17,572 bases of DNA from Fimenecus sp964457415 (lineage in GTDB: Bacteria > Bacillota > Clostridia > Oscillospirales > Acutalibacteraceae), in assembly GCA_964457415.1 (NCBI GenBank), contig CAYWFB010000035.1:1-17572 (forward strand), in the 5' to 3' direction. Below, one piece after another: positions 7,376 through 14,417 of this stretch (position 1 is its first letter; every line of letters starts with the position of its first letter). The notes below the pieces were generated by a model. It had not been told where the DNA came from. It ran no database searches and was given only the letters and a program-made list of their open reading frames with translations. Position numbers and translations under genes: made by a program.

Positions 7376-8776
7376 TTAATTCCAATAATCAGTTTTATGT
7401 GGTAAGTCAATATCACTCGCCTTGAATATAGGCTCTACGCCTTCGCTACGCTGTTTTTCATAGTCTTTTAAGGCTCTGAATGCGTATTTACCGAGGGAAA
7501 GAATTACAGGCATATTAATAAGCGTCATACCACCCATTGTAACATCTGCAATACCCCAAAGCAAGTCAGCATTTAAGCCCGCACCGACAAAAATAACCAC
7601 CGATGCGATAATATAATAAATGCTCATAAACACCTTGCCGGGCTTTTTGCCGAAAATATGGAAAATACATTTATCAACATAGAAAAGGTTGCCGATAAGC
7701 GTTGTGAATGCAAACAAAATCATTGCAATTGTTATGAAGATTGGGCCAAATGCGCCAAGAGTTTCATTAAGTGCTGCTTGAACAAAAGGCGCTCCCGAAA
7801 GCTCTGCTGATGGCTCGACACCAGAGCTCATACACATAAACGCAGTTGCAGAACAAATAAGAATTGTATCAATAAATACTGATAAAACCTGCACAAGACC
7901 TTGCTTTACTGGGTGATTAACCTCTGCCGATGCAGAAGCGTTAGGTGCAGAGCCCACGCCCGCCTCATTACTGAAAAGTCCGCGTTTTATACCGAACATT
8001 ATGCAGGACCCACTGAATCCGCCGAAAATTGCTTCTAAGTTAAAGGCTTCAGTGAAAATTGTCTTGAAAATGTTGGGCAACAAGCCGATATTCATTATAA
8101 CAATCACAAGGGCTACAAGAATATATGCAACACCCATAATTGGTACAAGTGTACTTGTAACCTTGATAACTCGTTTACCGCCACCGAAAAGGCAATAGCC
8201 AACAACTACTGCAACAATAAGTCCGATAATCCAAGGGGTTGTTTTTTCGTCATAAAAATTATATCCTGAAAATGTTGACTGTAAATTATATGAAGCAAGC
8301 ATATTAAAGCCAAAGCCATAAGTCAAAATAAGTAAAATTGAGAATATAATAGCCAATGGCTTGCATTTAAGTCCAGCTTCAATATAATAAGCAGGTCCGC
8401 CGTAGCAACCATCAGGACCTCTTCTCTTATAAATCTGCGCAAGTGTACTTTCGACAAATGCAGATGCACTGCCAACGATAGCGATAACCCACATCCAAAA
8501 GACAGAACCGAATCCACCAAGGCAAAGTGCAGTTGAAACACCAATAATATTGCCTGTGCCTACGCGTGATGCAGTGGACACCATAAGAGCCTGAAACGAC
8601 GAAACACCACCTGCAACCTTTGGTTTTTCCATAACTGCTCGAAATTGCTCTTTTAATAATCTGAACTGAACAAATTTTGTACGGAATGTGAAATACAATC
8701 CACCGAGTACAAGAATAATGATTAAAATATAGCTATAAAGAGCGTCGTTAATTGAAGAAATAATGTTTTCAAACAT
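7376..8776 (-). CDS. AGCS-family sodium:alanine/glycine symporter
   Basis: A 466-residue integral membrane transporter of the alanine or glycine:cation symporter (AGCS) family, importing small neutral amino acids with Na+ (or H+). About ten to eleven hydrophobic segments are visible. Family signatures: SSFQALMVSTASRVGTGNIIGV near the N-terminus, GPAYYIEAGL, the region FGIKRGLFSNEAG followed by GSAPNASASAEV, and HPVKQGLVQ. The length is usual. The start at 8776 is chosen because AAAGGGGA lies just upstream; a reading 22 codons longer runs into the leader. A possible TTGACT -35 box lies at 8835-8830 but no convincing -10 follows, so the promoter is unresolved. It is flanked by the terminator of tRNA-Ser upstream and its own terminator downstream, so it is monocistronic. 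Confidence 0.95.
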   Translation of the reverse strand: MFENIISSINDALYSYILIIILVLGGLYFTFRTKFVQFRLLKEQFRAVMEKPKVAGGVSSFQALMVSTASRVGTGNIIGVSTALCLGGFGSVFWMWVIAIVGSASAFVESTLAQIYKRRGPDGCYGGPAYYIEAGLKCKPLAIIFSILLILTYGFGFNMLASYNLQSTFSGYNFYDEKTTPWIIGLIVAVVVGYCLFGGGKRVIKVTSTLVPIMGVAYILVALVIVIMNIGLLPNIFKTIFTEAFNLEAIFGGFSGSCIMFGIKRGLFSNEAGVGSAPNASASAEVNHPVKQGLVQVLSVFIDTILICSATAFMCMSSGVEPSAELSGAPFVQAALNETLGAFGPIFITIAMILFAFTTLIGNLFYVDKCIFHIFGKKPGKVFMSIYYIIASVVIFVGAGLNADLLWGIADVTMGGMTLINMPVILSLGKYAFRALKDYEKQRSEGVEPIFKASDIDLPHKTDYWN

Positions 8777-8842
8777 TAAAATTCCCCTTTGATTTCGTGA
8801 TATATTGATTATTATTATTGACCATAAAAAGTCAAACAACAC

Positions 8843-8870
8843 AAAAAAGCACCAACCTTTTAGTTAGTGC
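8843..8870 (-). terminator. Terminator of tRNA-Ser
   Basis: Minus strand GCACTAAC (8870-8863) pairs with GTTGGTGC (8856-8849), one G-U pair, loop TAAAAG, then TTTTTT (8848-8843). It closely resembles the symporter terminator at 7339-7369. Confidence 0.85.
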
Positions 8871-8873
8871 TTT

Positions 8874-8966
8874 TGGCGGAGAGCAAGGGATTCGAACCCT
8901 CGAAGCCGTTTTGGCGGCTTACACGATTTCCAATCGTGCTCCTTCGACCAGCTCGGACAACTCTCC
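8874..8966 (-). tRNA. tRNA-Ser (anticodon GGA)
   Basis: Class II tRNA on the minus strand. Acceptor GGAGAGT pairs with GCTCTCC (one G-U), discriminator G, encoded CCA at 8876-8874. The anticodon stem CACGA/TCGTG has loop TTGGAAA, giving GGA. The long variable arm AAGCCGCCAAAACGGCTT forms a strong hairpin, and the T arm is GAGGG TTCGAAT CCCTT. All fit serine. Confidence 0.97.
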
Positions 8967-8982
8967 GTGTCAACAGTTAATT

Positions 8983-9011
8983 ATTATATAAGATAATTTT
9001 TGCAAAATCAA
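8983..9011 (-). promoter_or_regulatory. Promoter of tRNA-Ser
   Basis: Minus strand TTGATT (9011-9006), 17-bp spacer, TATAAT (8988-8983), ending 16 bases before the tRNA. It sits just past the T tract of the aconitase X terminator. Confidence 0.8.
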
Positions 9012-9021
9012 GTGTTTTTAT

Positions 9022-9053
9022 AAAAAATATGGGGTTATCTTTCGACAACCCCA
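9022..9053 (-). terminator. Terminator of the aconitase X operon
   Basis: Minus strand TGGGGTTGTC (9053-9044), GAAA tetraloop, GATAACCCCA (9039-9030): a 10-bp stem with one G-U pair. The T run (9027-9022) follows. Confidence 0.88.
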
Positions 9054-9067
9054 CAAATAAAATTCAA

Positions 9068-9508
9068 TTATTCAACTGTTACTGTACCGTCTTCGTAAAC
9101 TGTGATTTTATCACCTGTTTTAACTGTGTTGAGGAATTCTTCACCTAAACAGTCAACTGTTGGCATTGGAGTATCTGTCCAAACAGAACCGATAATTGCA
9201 CCTGCTGCTGCGAGAGAGTCGATATGCTCTGAGAAAAGCATACAAGCAGGACAACGCTCCATAACCTTTGCACAATAAAGAACAAGACCACCAGTTGTCG
9301 AACCAATTGTCTGTGGTAAGCAAAGTGCAGTACCTACCATTGGCTTTTCATAAATATCAGCGTTATTCTGGTCACCACATTTAGATTGTTTATCACCAAA
9401 CTGAAGTGCACCTTGGAAGGAAGCAAGTGTATTAAAACCACCATGAGAAACAAGTGCTGTTGCTGTTGCTGTTCCCGGAACTACGGGACGACCTTTAAAT
9501 GTTTTCAT
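9068..9508 (-). CDS. Aconitase X small subunit (swivel domain, DUF126)
   Basis: A 146-residue small subunit of the aconitase X (AcnX) family, the separate swivel domain that closes over the active site of the large subunit. Family marks: KGRPVVPGTATATALVS at the N-terminus (beta-barrel swivel with small/hydroxyl residues), CLPQTIGSTTGGLVLYC (the Gly/Ser loop that binds substrate in aconitase-like swivel domains), and GAIIGSVW. The start at 9508 is chosen for the AAAGGAGG ribosome site, which lies inside the last codons of the large-subunit gene; the longer frame to 9538 lacks one. Stop of the large subunit and start of this gene are one base apart, so the two are co-translated. For function see the large subunit. 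Confidence 0.9.
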   Translation of the reverse strand: MKTFKGRPVVPGTATATALVSHGGFNTLASFQGALQFGDKQSKCGDQNNADIYEKPMVGTALCLPQTIGSTTGGLVLYCAKVMERCPACMLFSEHIDSLAAAGAIIGSVWTDTPMPTVDCLGEEFLNTVKTGDKITVYEDGTVTVE

Positions 9509-9509
9509 T

Positions 9510-10790
9510 TTATTTTGCCTCCTTTGTGATGATGTCAAGAATCTCTTCGCTTGTGTAGTAACGAGATGTTGTATATGTACGAAGCTTGTTTGAATTTGTA
9601 ATTACAGGCATCTTCTTTGCAAGTGGGTTGTTCATATACATAAGTGGGCAAATGTAGCTGAGCACAACACCTGTTGCCTGAAGTTTTGCATAATAATCTG
9701 TCTTTTTGAACTCATCACAAACTGCAGGAGGAGCAGTAAATACTGTAGGAATTGAAACTTTCTTCAAACCATTCTTTTTAAGACCCTCGTAAACATTGTC
9801 TGTCCACTCTTTGAGCTGAGCCATTGTCATATGTGGGCAACCAACAAAGCAAAGCTTTGGAGTTGCATCAGGATTTTTCCACATAACAGGATATGATGCC
9901 TTAACTCTTTCAAGTTCAGCGTCATCAATAACATAAACCTGTGCATTTTCATCAACGAGTGCATCGCCCATTTCAACCGCTTCAGGAGTAAGACCTGCAA
10001 TATGGAAAAGACCAACTGCACCATTTGATGCACAAGCAGCGCCAAAATCCTTAAGATATGCCTTTGCGTTGTCGTCAAGGTCTGTGCCAAGCCATTCATT
10101 CATGCCCTTAACATAGGGAACGTCTTCCATTACTTTCATACCAATGGCAGAACCGAGAATCTGTGCTTCGGGCTTCTTTGTACATTTAACTTCAATAACC
10201 CAAGTTGCTTTTCTTCCCTCGTCTGTAAGAAGACCAAAATATGGAACAAAGCCTGCAATTGAGCCCATCATTTCAATAAGACCGGAGTTACGGTTGCAAC
10301 GAGCACCAATAACACTGTTGGCATATGCAACAGCGCTTGATTCAGCCCAAGAAAGAACATCACCTTTTTTAGGTGTATTGCCTACTTCATCAAGATAGCA
10401 AGCACAAGTATAAGCATCATCATTAAGAAGACCCATCTTGCGAAGCTGTTCATTGTATGAATCCTGCTTTGAATACATAAACTTTTTGAAAACAAAGTTC
10501 TTCAAGAAATCTGATGGAACATTTGGGTCAAAAGGTTTGGGGTCAACTGAGAATTTTTGTTTTGATGTAACACCAGCATTAAGGAGTTGGTCCATTAAAT
10601 CAAAAACGGGTGTCATCATTTTTAAGCCGAAGCTTGTAACAAGATGTCCCTTTTCACTTGTTACGGGAACCATTTTTTCAGCACCGAATGTCTCGCCGTA
10701 CATAACAAGTGTTTTCATAACTTTAGCCATAACTTCGCCTTGTTCGCCGTTCAGCATTGCCTGCTGTTCGGCTGTCAATTGCATTGCCAT
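9510..10790 (-). CDS. Aconitase X catalytic large subunit (DUF521)
   Basis: A 426-residue dehydratase subunit of the aconitase X family. Characterised members include bacterial cis-3-hydroxy-L-proline dehydratase and archaeal mevalonate-5-phosphate dehydratase; both use an iron-sulfur or iron site. Family motifs: LTAEQQAMLNGEQG at the N-terminus, VIGARCNRNSG (Cys165), FVPYFGLLTDEGRKAT, LCFVGCPHMT (Cys318), and SYICPLMY (Cys381) followed by PVITNSNKLRTYT. Cys318 and Cys381 are likely metal ligands; the third is less certain. The start at 10790 follows GAGG with an 8-base spacing; a GTG 9 bases upstream would overlap it. Clostridia normally make isoprenoids by the MEP route, so an amino-acid-derived substrate such as hydroxyproline is the better guess; the AGCS symporter nearby agrees with that only weakly. 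Confidence 0.9.
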   Translation of the reverse strand: MAMQLTAEQQAMLNGEQGEVMAKVMKTLVMYGETFGAEKMVPVTSEKGHLVTSFGLKMMTPVFDLMDQLLNAGVTSKQKFSVDPKPFDPNVPSDFLKNFVFKKFMYSKQDSYNEQLRKMGLLNDDAYTCACYLDEVGNTPKKGDVLSWAESSAVAYANSVIGARCNRNSGLIEMMGSIAGFVPYFGLLTDEGRKATWVIEVKCTKKPEAQILGSAIGMKVMEDVPYVKGMNEWLGTDLDDNAKAYLKDFGAACASNGAVGLFHIAGLTPEAVEMGDALVDENAQVYVIDDAELERVKASYPVMWKNPDATPKLCFVGCPHMTMAQLKEWTDNVYEGLKKNGLKKVSIPTVFTAPPAVCDEFKKTDYYAKLQATGVVLSYICPLMYMNNPLAKKMPVITNSNKLRTYTTSRYYTSEEILDIITKEAK

Positions 10791-10826
10791 GTTAAGCACC
10801 TCTTTAATAATATATTAACAAATTAT

Positions 10827-10855
10827 AGTTTACTCTCAAACCCTAAAAGTGTCAA
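10827..10855 (-). promoter_or_regulatory. Promoter of the aconitase X operon
   Basis: Minus strand consensus TTGACA (10855-10850), 17-bp spacer, TAAACT (10832-10827). A better-looking TATAAT (10827-10822) lies at a 22-bp spacing and is less likely to pair with this -35 box. Confidence 0.55.
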
Positions 10856-10903
10856 TGAGAAATTGTTAAATTTTTGACTAAATCAATATTTTACAAAAGG
10901 TAT

Positions 10904-10926
10904 GGGCGGATGCCTTTCATCCGCCC
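10904..10926 (-). terminator. Second GC-rich hairpin after the subtilase gene
   Basis: Perfect 9-bp stem GGGCGGATG/CATCCGCCC with a 5-base loop. On the minus strand it is followed by ATACCTTTTG, a modest T tract, so it probably acts as the distal terminator of the subtilase transcript. Its design mirrors the hairpin at 10948-10969. Confidence 0.55.
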
Positions 10927-10947
10927 GAAAATTATTTATTACATTAC

Positions 10948-10969
10948 GGGACGATGTGGGCATCGTCCC
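10948..10969 (-). terminator. First GC-rich hairpin after the subtilase gene
   Basis: Perfect 9-bp stem GGGACGATG/CATCGTCCC with a 4-base loop, 11 bases after the subtilase stop. No T run follows directly (CGTAATG on the minus strand), so it may act with the hairpin at 10904-10926 or protect the mRNA 3' end. Confidence 0.5.
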
Positions 10970-11310
10970 CTATATATCAATTATATATTCCATCCATATG
11001 CTTCGGCGGCGAGGGGATAACATTTTGTATGCAGTTCATTGAAATCTGCTGTTACTTCTGCATCAAAGAAATACCAATAATCGTTAATACAGATATAGGC
11101 ATAAGCCGTTACACTTTGGTTGACGTCTTTAATGGGAATATCAGTCACAATACAGGTGAACATATAATATCCATCCGCATCTTGAATGTAATTTACAGGT
11201 GCATCAGTATATCCGCTTACAACTTCGCCTTGTGCTACTTTTTTAGCATCTTCTTTTGAGAATGTTGTTGTATTACGAGAATAAACAAAACCAGCCCTTG
11301 AAATTATAAG
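10967..11310 (-). repeat. 344-bp direct repeat, copy 1 (3' end of subtilase gene)
   Basis: Base-for-base identical to 15955-16298 (offset 4988). It starts in the base of the terminator stem, includes the stop codon and about 110 codons. Beyond 11310 similarity continues to 11448 with about a dozen differences, all silent where both copies encode the same residues. Confidence 0.95.
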
Positions 11311-14292
11311 CTCTGCTTCATCATTTGTATCAGCAATATATGTTTTGAAATCTTCATCAGTAATCATTGCACGAGTTCTTACGTCAAACATATTTGCGTA
11401 TGAACCGTCATCGTTTCTCGTGAATCTAATTTGTGATGACATTGGTGAAATGATCGTTTTTGATATGTCAATAAATTCGTGACTATTCTCATTTGCCCAA
11501 GTTTCAGCATAAGTACCTTTTATGCCATAAACAATGTAGTTTCTGCCCAAAGTATCTTCGGTGCAATCTTCAAATACTTTAGAAGTAACAATTGTGCAGT
11601 TATGTGCTATTGGTAATGAATGCGCAACCTGAAGGCTTGGCACTTCAAGATAATTAACTGTGCTTTCATAAAAAGCATTTTCTCCAATAATTGTAACACT
11701 TGGAAGATTTAGTTCTGTTAAACCGCTTGTATAAGCAAATGCAAATTCATTAATTGTTGTTAATTTTGGGGCATAAAAGTTTTTAAGAGCAGAGTTTTCT
11801 ATTATGACACCTTGAAACTCATTAAAACCAGCGAAACAATACTCACCAATTTTTTCTAACTTTGGTGCATTTATTATTTCTAAAGTGGAATTCATAAAAC
11901 ATTCTTTTCCGATTTCTCTTGCATTAGGAAGTGAAATTGTTTTAATTCCCGTGTTATAGAATGCACGACCACCTATGTATTCTGCTTTTGGTAAGTTCAC
12001 ATTCTCCAATTGCGAACAATAACTAAATGTGCTTCCAGAGATACTATTTGCATTTTCCAAATTAACGTTTTTTAGAGAATAACAACTTTTAAAACAACCA
12101 AAATCTGCGTCTATCTTGATTAATTTTGGAAAATCTATTTCGGTAAGATTTATGCATTGCTCAAAAGGTGCGTATGTCGAATGAGAAAAGTCAGAAATGA
12201 TTTCAGTTAAATTTGGGAAATCTAAAACAGTCAACCAATAGCAATATGCAAATACTTGAGACCCAATTGTTATTAACGATTGTGCCGACACTTTTCTCAA
12301 GGTTCTGCATTCTTCGAAAGCACCAAAACTTAAAGTATTAAGTAAAGGTATATTTGCTAATTTTAAATTGTAATTAAATGCAAAAGCAGAAATTCCGGCA
12401 AATTCAAGTTTTGGAAAGTCAATAGTGTTTACTTCAATTCCGTTTAGACCATAATCTTCAACATATTTAAGTTTAGGAGCGTAAATATATATTAAAGATG
12501 AATTTTCAAATCCTGATTCATATATTTCGGTCAGTCCAGGAGCAGTAAAGTATTTAATCGATGAAGAAGTAAATGCTTCACAACCAACTGTTATAAGAGA
12601 CTCCGGAACAGTCATACCGATTATTTGAGTATTATTTGAAAATGCATAATCATTAATTCCTGTAACAGTTATTCCGTTAATTGTATTTGGGACAATGAAT
12701 TCTTTTAAATTGCCTTTATATTTGGTAATATTACCATTTGGTTTAATTTCAAAATCGCTCTCATCGGCGTAGTACTCCATTTTATATTCATTTGCAACAG
12801 GAATACTTCGAAGGCCACTTTCAGAGTATGCAATAGCACGAACTGACATTGATTCTGTTATTGAGATTGGTTCTGTATATAAGATTCCATTTGATTTGGA
12901 TGGATATGATTCATCGGTTGTGTAATAAATAGAATAGCCCTCAGGCACGGATAATGTAAGAGATAAATCACTATGATGAATTCCGGATTCAATTGAAAAA
13001 TTTGGTTCACTAACTTGACTATCTAAACTTATTGCAGATAAGATTTGAGGCATTCCCTTTCCATATGCTAAAGAATCGTCTTCGCAATAACTATTCAAAT
13101 CGGCCCTTGAAGGCTGATTCCCACTTGTATCAGCGTAATCATATTCCTCAATTGGATGGAATCCATCGTGATAAGCCAAATCATCATATTTAACTGAGGT
13201 TCTGTTTAAAACTTCTTTTACTTCATCAAAGTTTTTATCAGAAAAAACAGAAAGAACGGTAGCGACGGCAGATGTTACAAAAGGCGTTGAAAAAGAAGTG
13301 CCATAATCTGTTTTATCACCATTTGCTAATTCAATAGAATGTCCCGGAGCAACAAAGTCGATAGCTTCTCCGTAATTTGAAAAGAAGCTTTTGTTGCCAT
13401 TTTTGTCAATAGAGCCAACAGTAAATACTTCATCATAGGAAGCCGGATAATATTTGCTTACTAAATCACTGTTATTACCAGCACTACAAACAATAATTAC
13501 CCCTTTTGAGTATGCATTCCTAACAGTTTCTTCAACTAAGTTTGATTGAATTGTTGAGCTTGAACTTAAATTAATAACATCAGCTCCTTGTTCTACAGCA
13601 ATATCAATACCTGTTGCTACTGCTGAATTAGAAGATTGTTTATATTGATTTAATACCTTATACGCAACTATTTCCACATTACTGTGAGTATTATCAACGA
13701 TTATTCCTGAAATATAGCTTCCATGAGTATTATCTGCCTTTGCACTATTTTCTGTACCGGAATTACTTAAATTAACACCTGAATCTTTAACTCTACCCTG
13801 TAAATATGAAGCATTAAAGTATGCACCTGTGTCCAATACCGCTACTGTTATTTTCTCGGTCGAAATATTATTGTTAACAATATATTCTTTTGCCTCGTCA
13901 CCCTGAACCATAGGATTTCCGTAAGACATACTTTGACCTTCAACAATGCCATCCAACTCTGCCCATTCAACATAGCTTAATGATTGATAATACTCCAATG
14001 CCGCACAAGCAGAGGCGCTATCTTTGTATTGAAAAATGTATATGTTATCAGTTCCTTTAACGAGTTTTGCATTACCGTAATTTGCAGGTTTGCGTGACGA
14101 TTTAATAATTACACGACTGTTCGCTGATTCTTCAACAGTTTTATTTGCGTTTGTTTCGTCTTGATATAACTCGCTCAAATTCTCAACATATTCTTCAACT
14201 GAAACATCTGTAAATGCATAAACAGGCAAAACTACGTTAAAAGAAGAAAGAGTCATCAGTACCGAACACAAAATGCTTAGTATCTTTTTCAT
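10981..14292 (-). CDS. Secreted subtilisin-like protease fused to CHB_HEX-type module and BspA-like LRRs
   Basis: A 1103-residue exported protein. A signal peptide (about 1-26, ending VYA) is followed by an I9-like propeptide (about 55-115) and an S8 catalytic domain (about 135-350). The catalytic residues are Asp154 (AVLDTG), His190 (NTHGS), oxyanion Asn273 (SAGNNS) and Ser333 (GTSFSTP), so it should be active. A chitobiase/hexosaminidase C-terminal-type module follows (about 431-504; IYYTTDESYPS, TEPISITESMSVRAIAYS). BspA-type (LRR_5) repeats run from about 520 to 940 (for example LTELNLPSVTIIGENAFYES), ending in an IKGTYAETWANENSHEF cap. The last 158 residues form a module shared with the neighbouring LRR protein. 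No LPXTG, SLH or dockerin is seen. The start follows AAAGGAGTG. It has its own MerR-type promoter and is probably an environmental or host-directed adhesin-protease; that role is inference. Confidence 0.92.
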   Translation of the reverse strand: MKKILSILCSVLMTLSSFNVVLPVYAFTDVSVEEYVENLSELYQDETNANKTVEESANSRVIIKSSRKPANYGNAKLVKGTDNIYIFQYKDSASACAALEYYQSLSYVEWAELDGIVEGQSMSYGNPMVQGDEAKEYIVNNNISTEKITVAVLDTGAYFNASYLQGRVKDSGVNLSNSGTENSAKADNTHGSYISGIIVDNTHSNVEIVAYKVLNQYKQSSNSAVATGIDIAVEQGADVINLSSSSTIQSNLVEETVRNAYSKGVIIVCSAGNNSDLVSKYYPASYDEVFTVGSIDKNGNKSFFSNYGEAIDFVAPGHSIELANGDKTDYGTSFSTPFVTSAVATVLSVFSDKNFDEVKEVLNRTSVKYDDLAYHDGFHPIEEYDYADTSGNQPSRADLNSYCEDDSLAYGKGMPQILSAISLDSQVSEPNFSIESGIHHSDLSLTLSVPEGYSIYYTTDESYPSKSNGILYTEPISITESMSVRAIAYSESGLRSIPVANEYKMEYYADESDFEIKPNGNITKYKGNLKEFIVPNTINGITVTGINDYAFSNNTQIIGMTVPESLITVGCEAFTSSSIKYFTAPGLTEIYESGFENSSLIYIYAPKLKYVEDYGLNGIEVNTIDFPKLEFAGISAFAFNYNLKLANIPLLNTLSFGAFEECRTLRKVSAQSLITIGSQVFAYCYWLTVLDFPNLTEIISDFSHSTYAPFEQCINLTEIDFPKLIKIDADFGCFKSCYSLKNVNLENANSISGSTFSYCSQLENVNLPKAEYIGGRAFYNTGIKTISLPNAREIGKECFMNSTLEIINAPKLEKIGEYCFAGFNEFQGVIIENSALKNFYAPKLTTINEFAFAYTSGLTELNLPSVTIIGENAFYESTVNYLEVPSLQVAHSLPIAHNCTIVTSKVFEDCTEDTLGRNYIVYGIKGTYAETWANENSHEFIDISKTIISPMSSQIRFTRNDDGSYANMFDVRTRAMITDEDFKTYIADTNDEAELIISRAGFVYSRNTTTFSKEDAKKVAQGEVVSGYTDAPVNYIQDADGYYMFTCIVTDIPIKDVNQSVTAYAYICINDYWYFFDAEVTADFNELHTKCYPLAAEAYGWNI

Positions 14293-14313
14293 AAAACCAC
14301 TCCTTTTATGTTC

Positions 14314-14344
14314 TTTATACAGTATAAAGTCACTTTACAGTCAA
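14314..14344 (-). promoter_or_regulatory. MerR-type promoter/operator of the subtilase-LRR gene
   Basis: Minus strand TTGACT (14344-14339), 19-bp spacer, TATAAA (14319-14314); the over-long spacer is typical of promoters activated by MerR proteins. Inside the spacer is the perfect dyad TAAAGT-G-ACTTTA (14337-14325). The 29 bases 14323-14351 recur exactly upstream of merR at 15848-15876. A 17-bp reading with TGTATA as -10 is possible but poorer. Confidence 0.75.
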
Positions 14345-14370
14345 GTGTTTTTATAAAAATATTTTTTATA

Positions 14371-14400
14371 TTAAAACAGACCGCCTCGAAAGACGGTCTG
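14371..14400 (-). terminator. Terminator of the membrane MerR gene
   Basis: Minus strand CAGACCGTCT (14400-14391), TTCG tetraloop, AGGCGGTCTG (14386-14377): a 10-bp stem with one G-U pair, then TTTTAATAT. It lies 17 bases after the stop. Confidence 0.9.
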
Positions 14401-14417
14401 ATAATAATTTGAAACTT

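Noticed and set aside
10822..10827. TATAAT as the -10 box of the aconitase X promoter
   Set aside because: It is 22 bp from the TTGACA box, too far for a normal promoter; TAAACT at 17 bp was preferred, though the choice is not certain.
10954..11259. Plus-strand open frame that recurs at 15870-16247 with the same protein sequence
   Set aside because: It is the antisense of the duplicated C-terminal module; the apparent conservation comes only from the 344-bp DNA repeat, and no ribosome site or promoter was seen.
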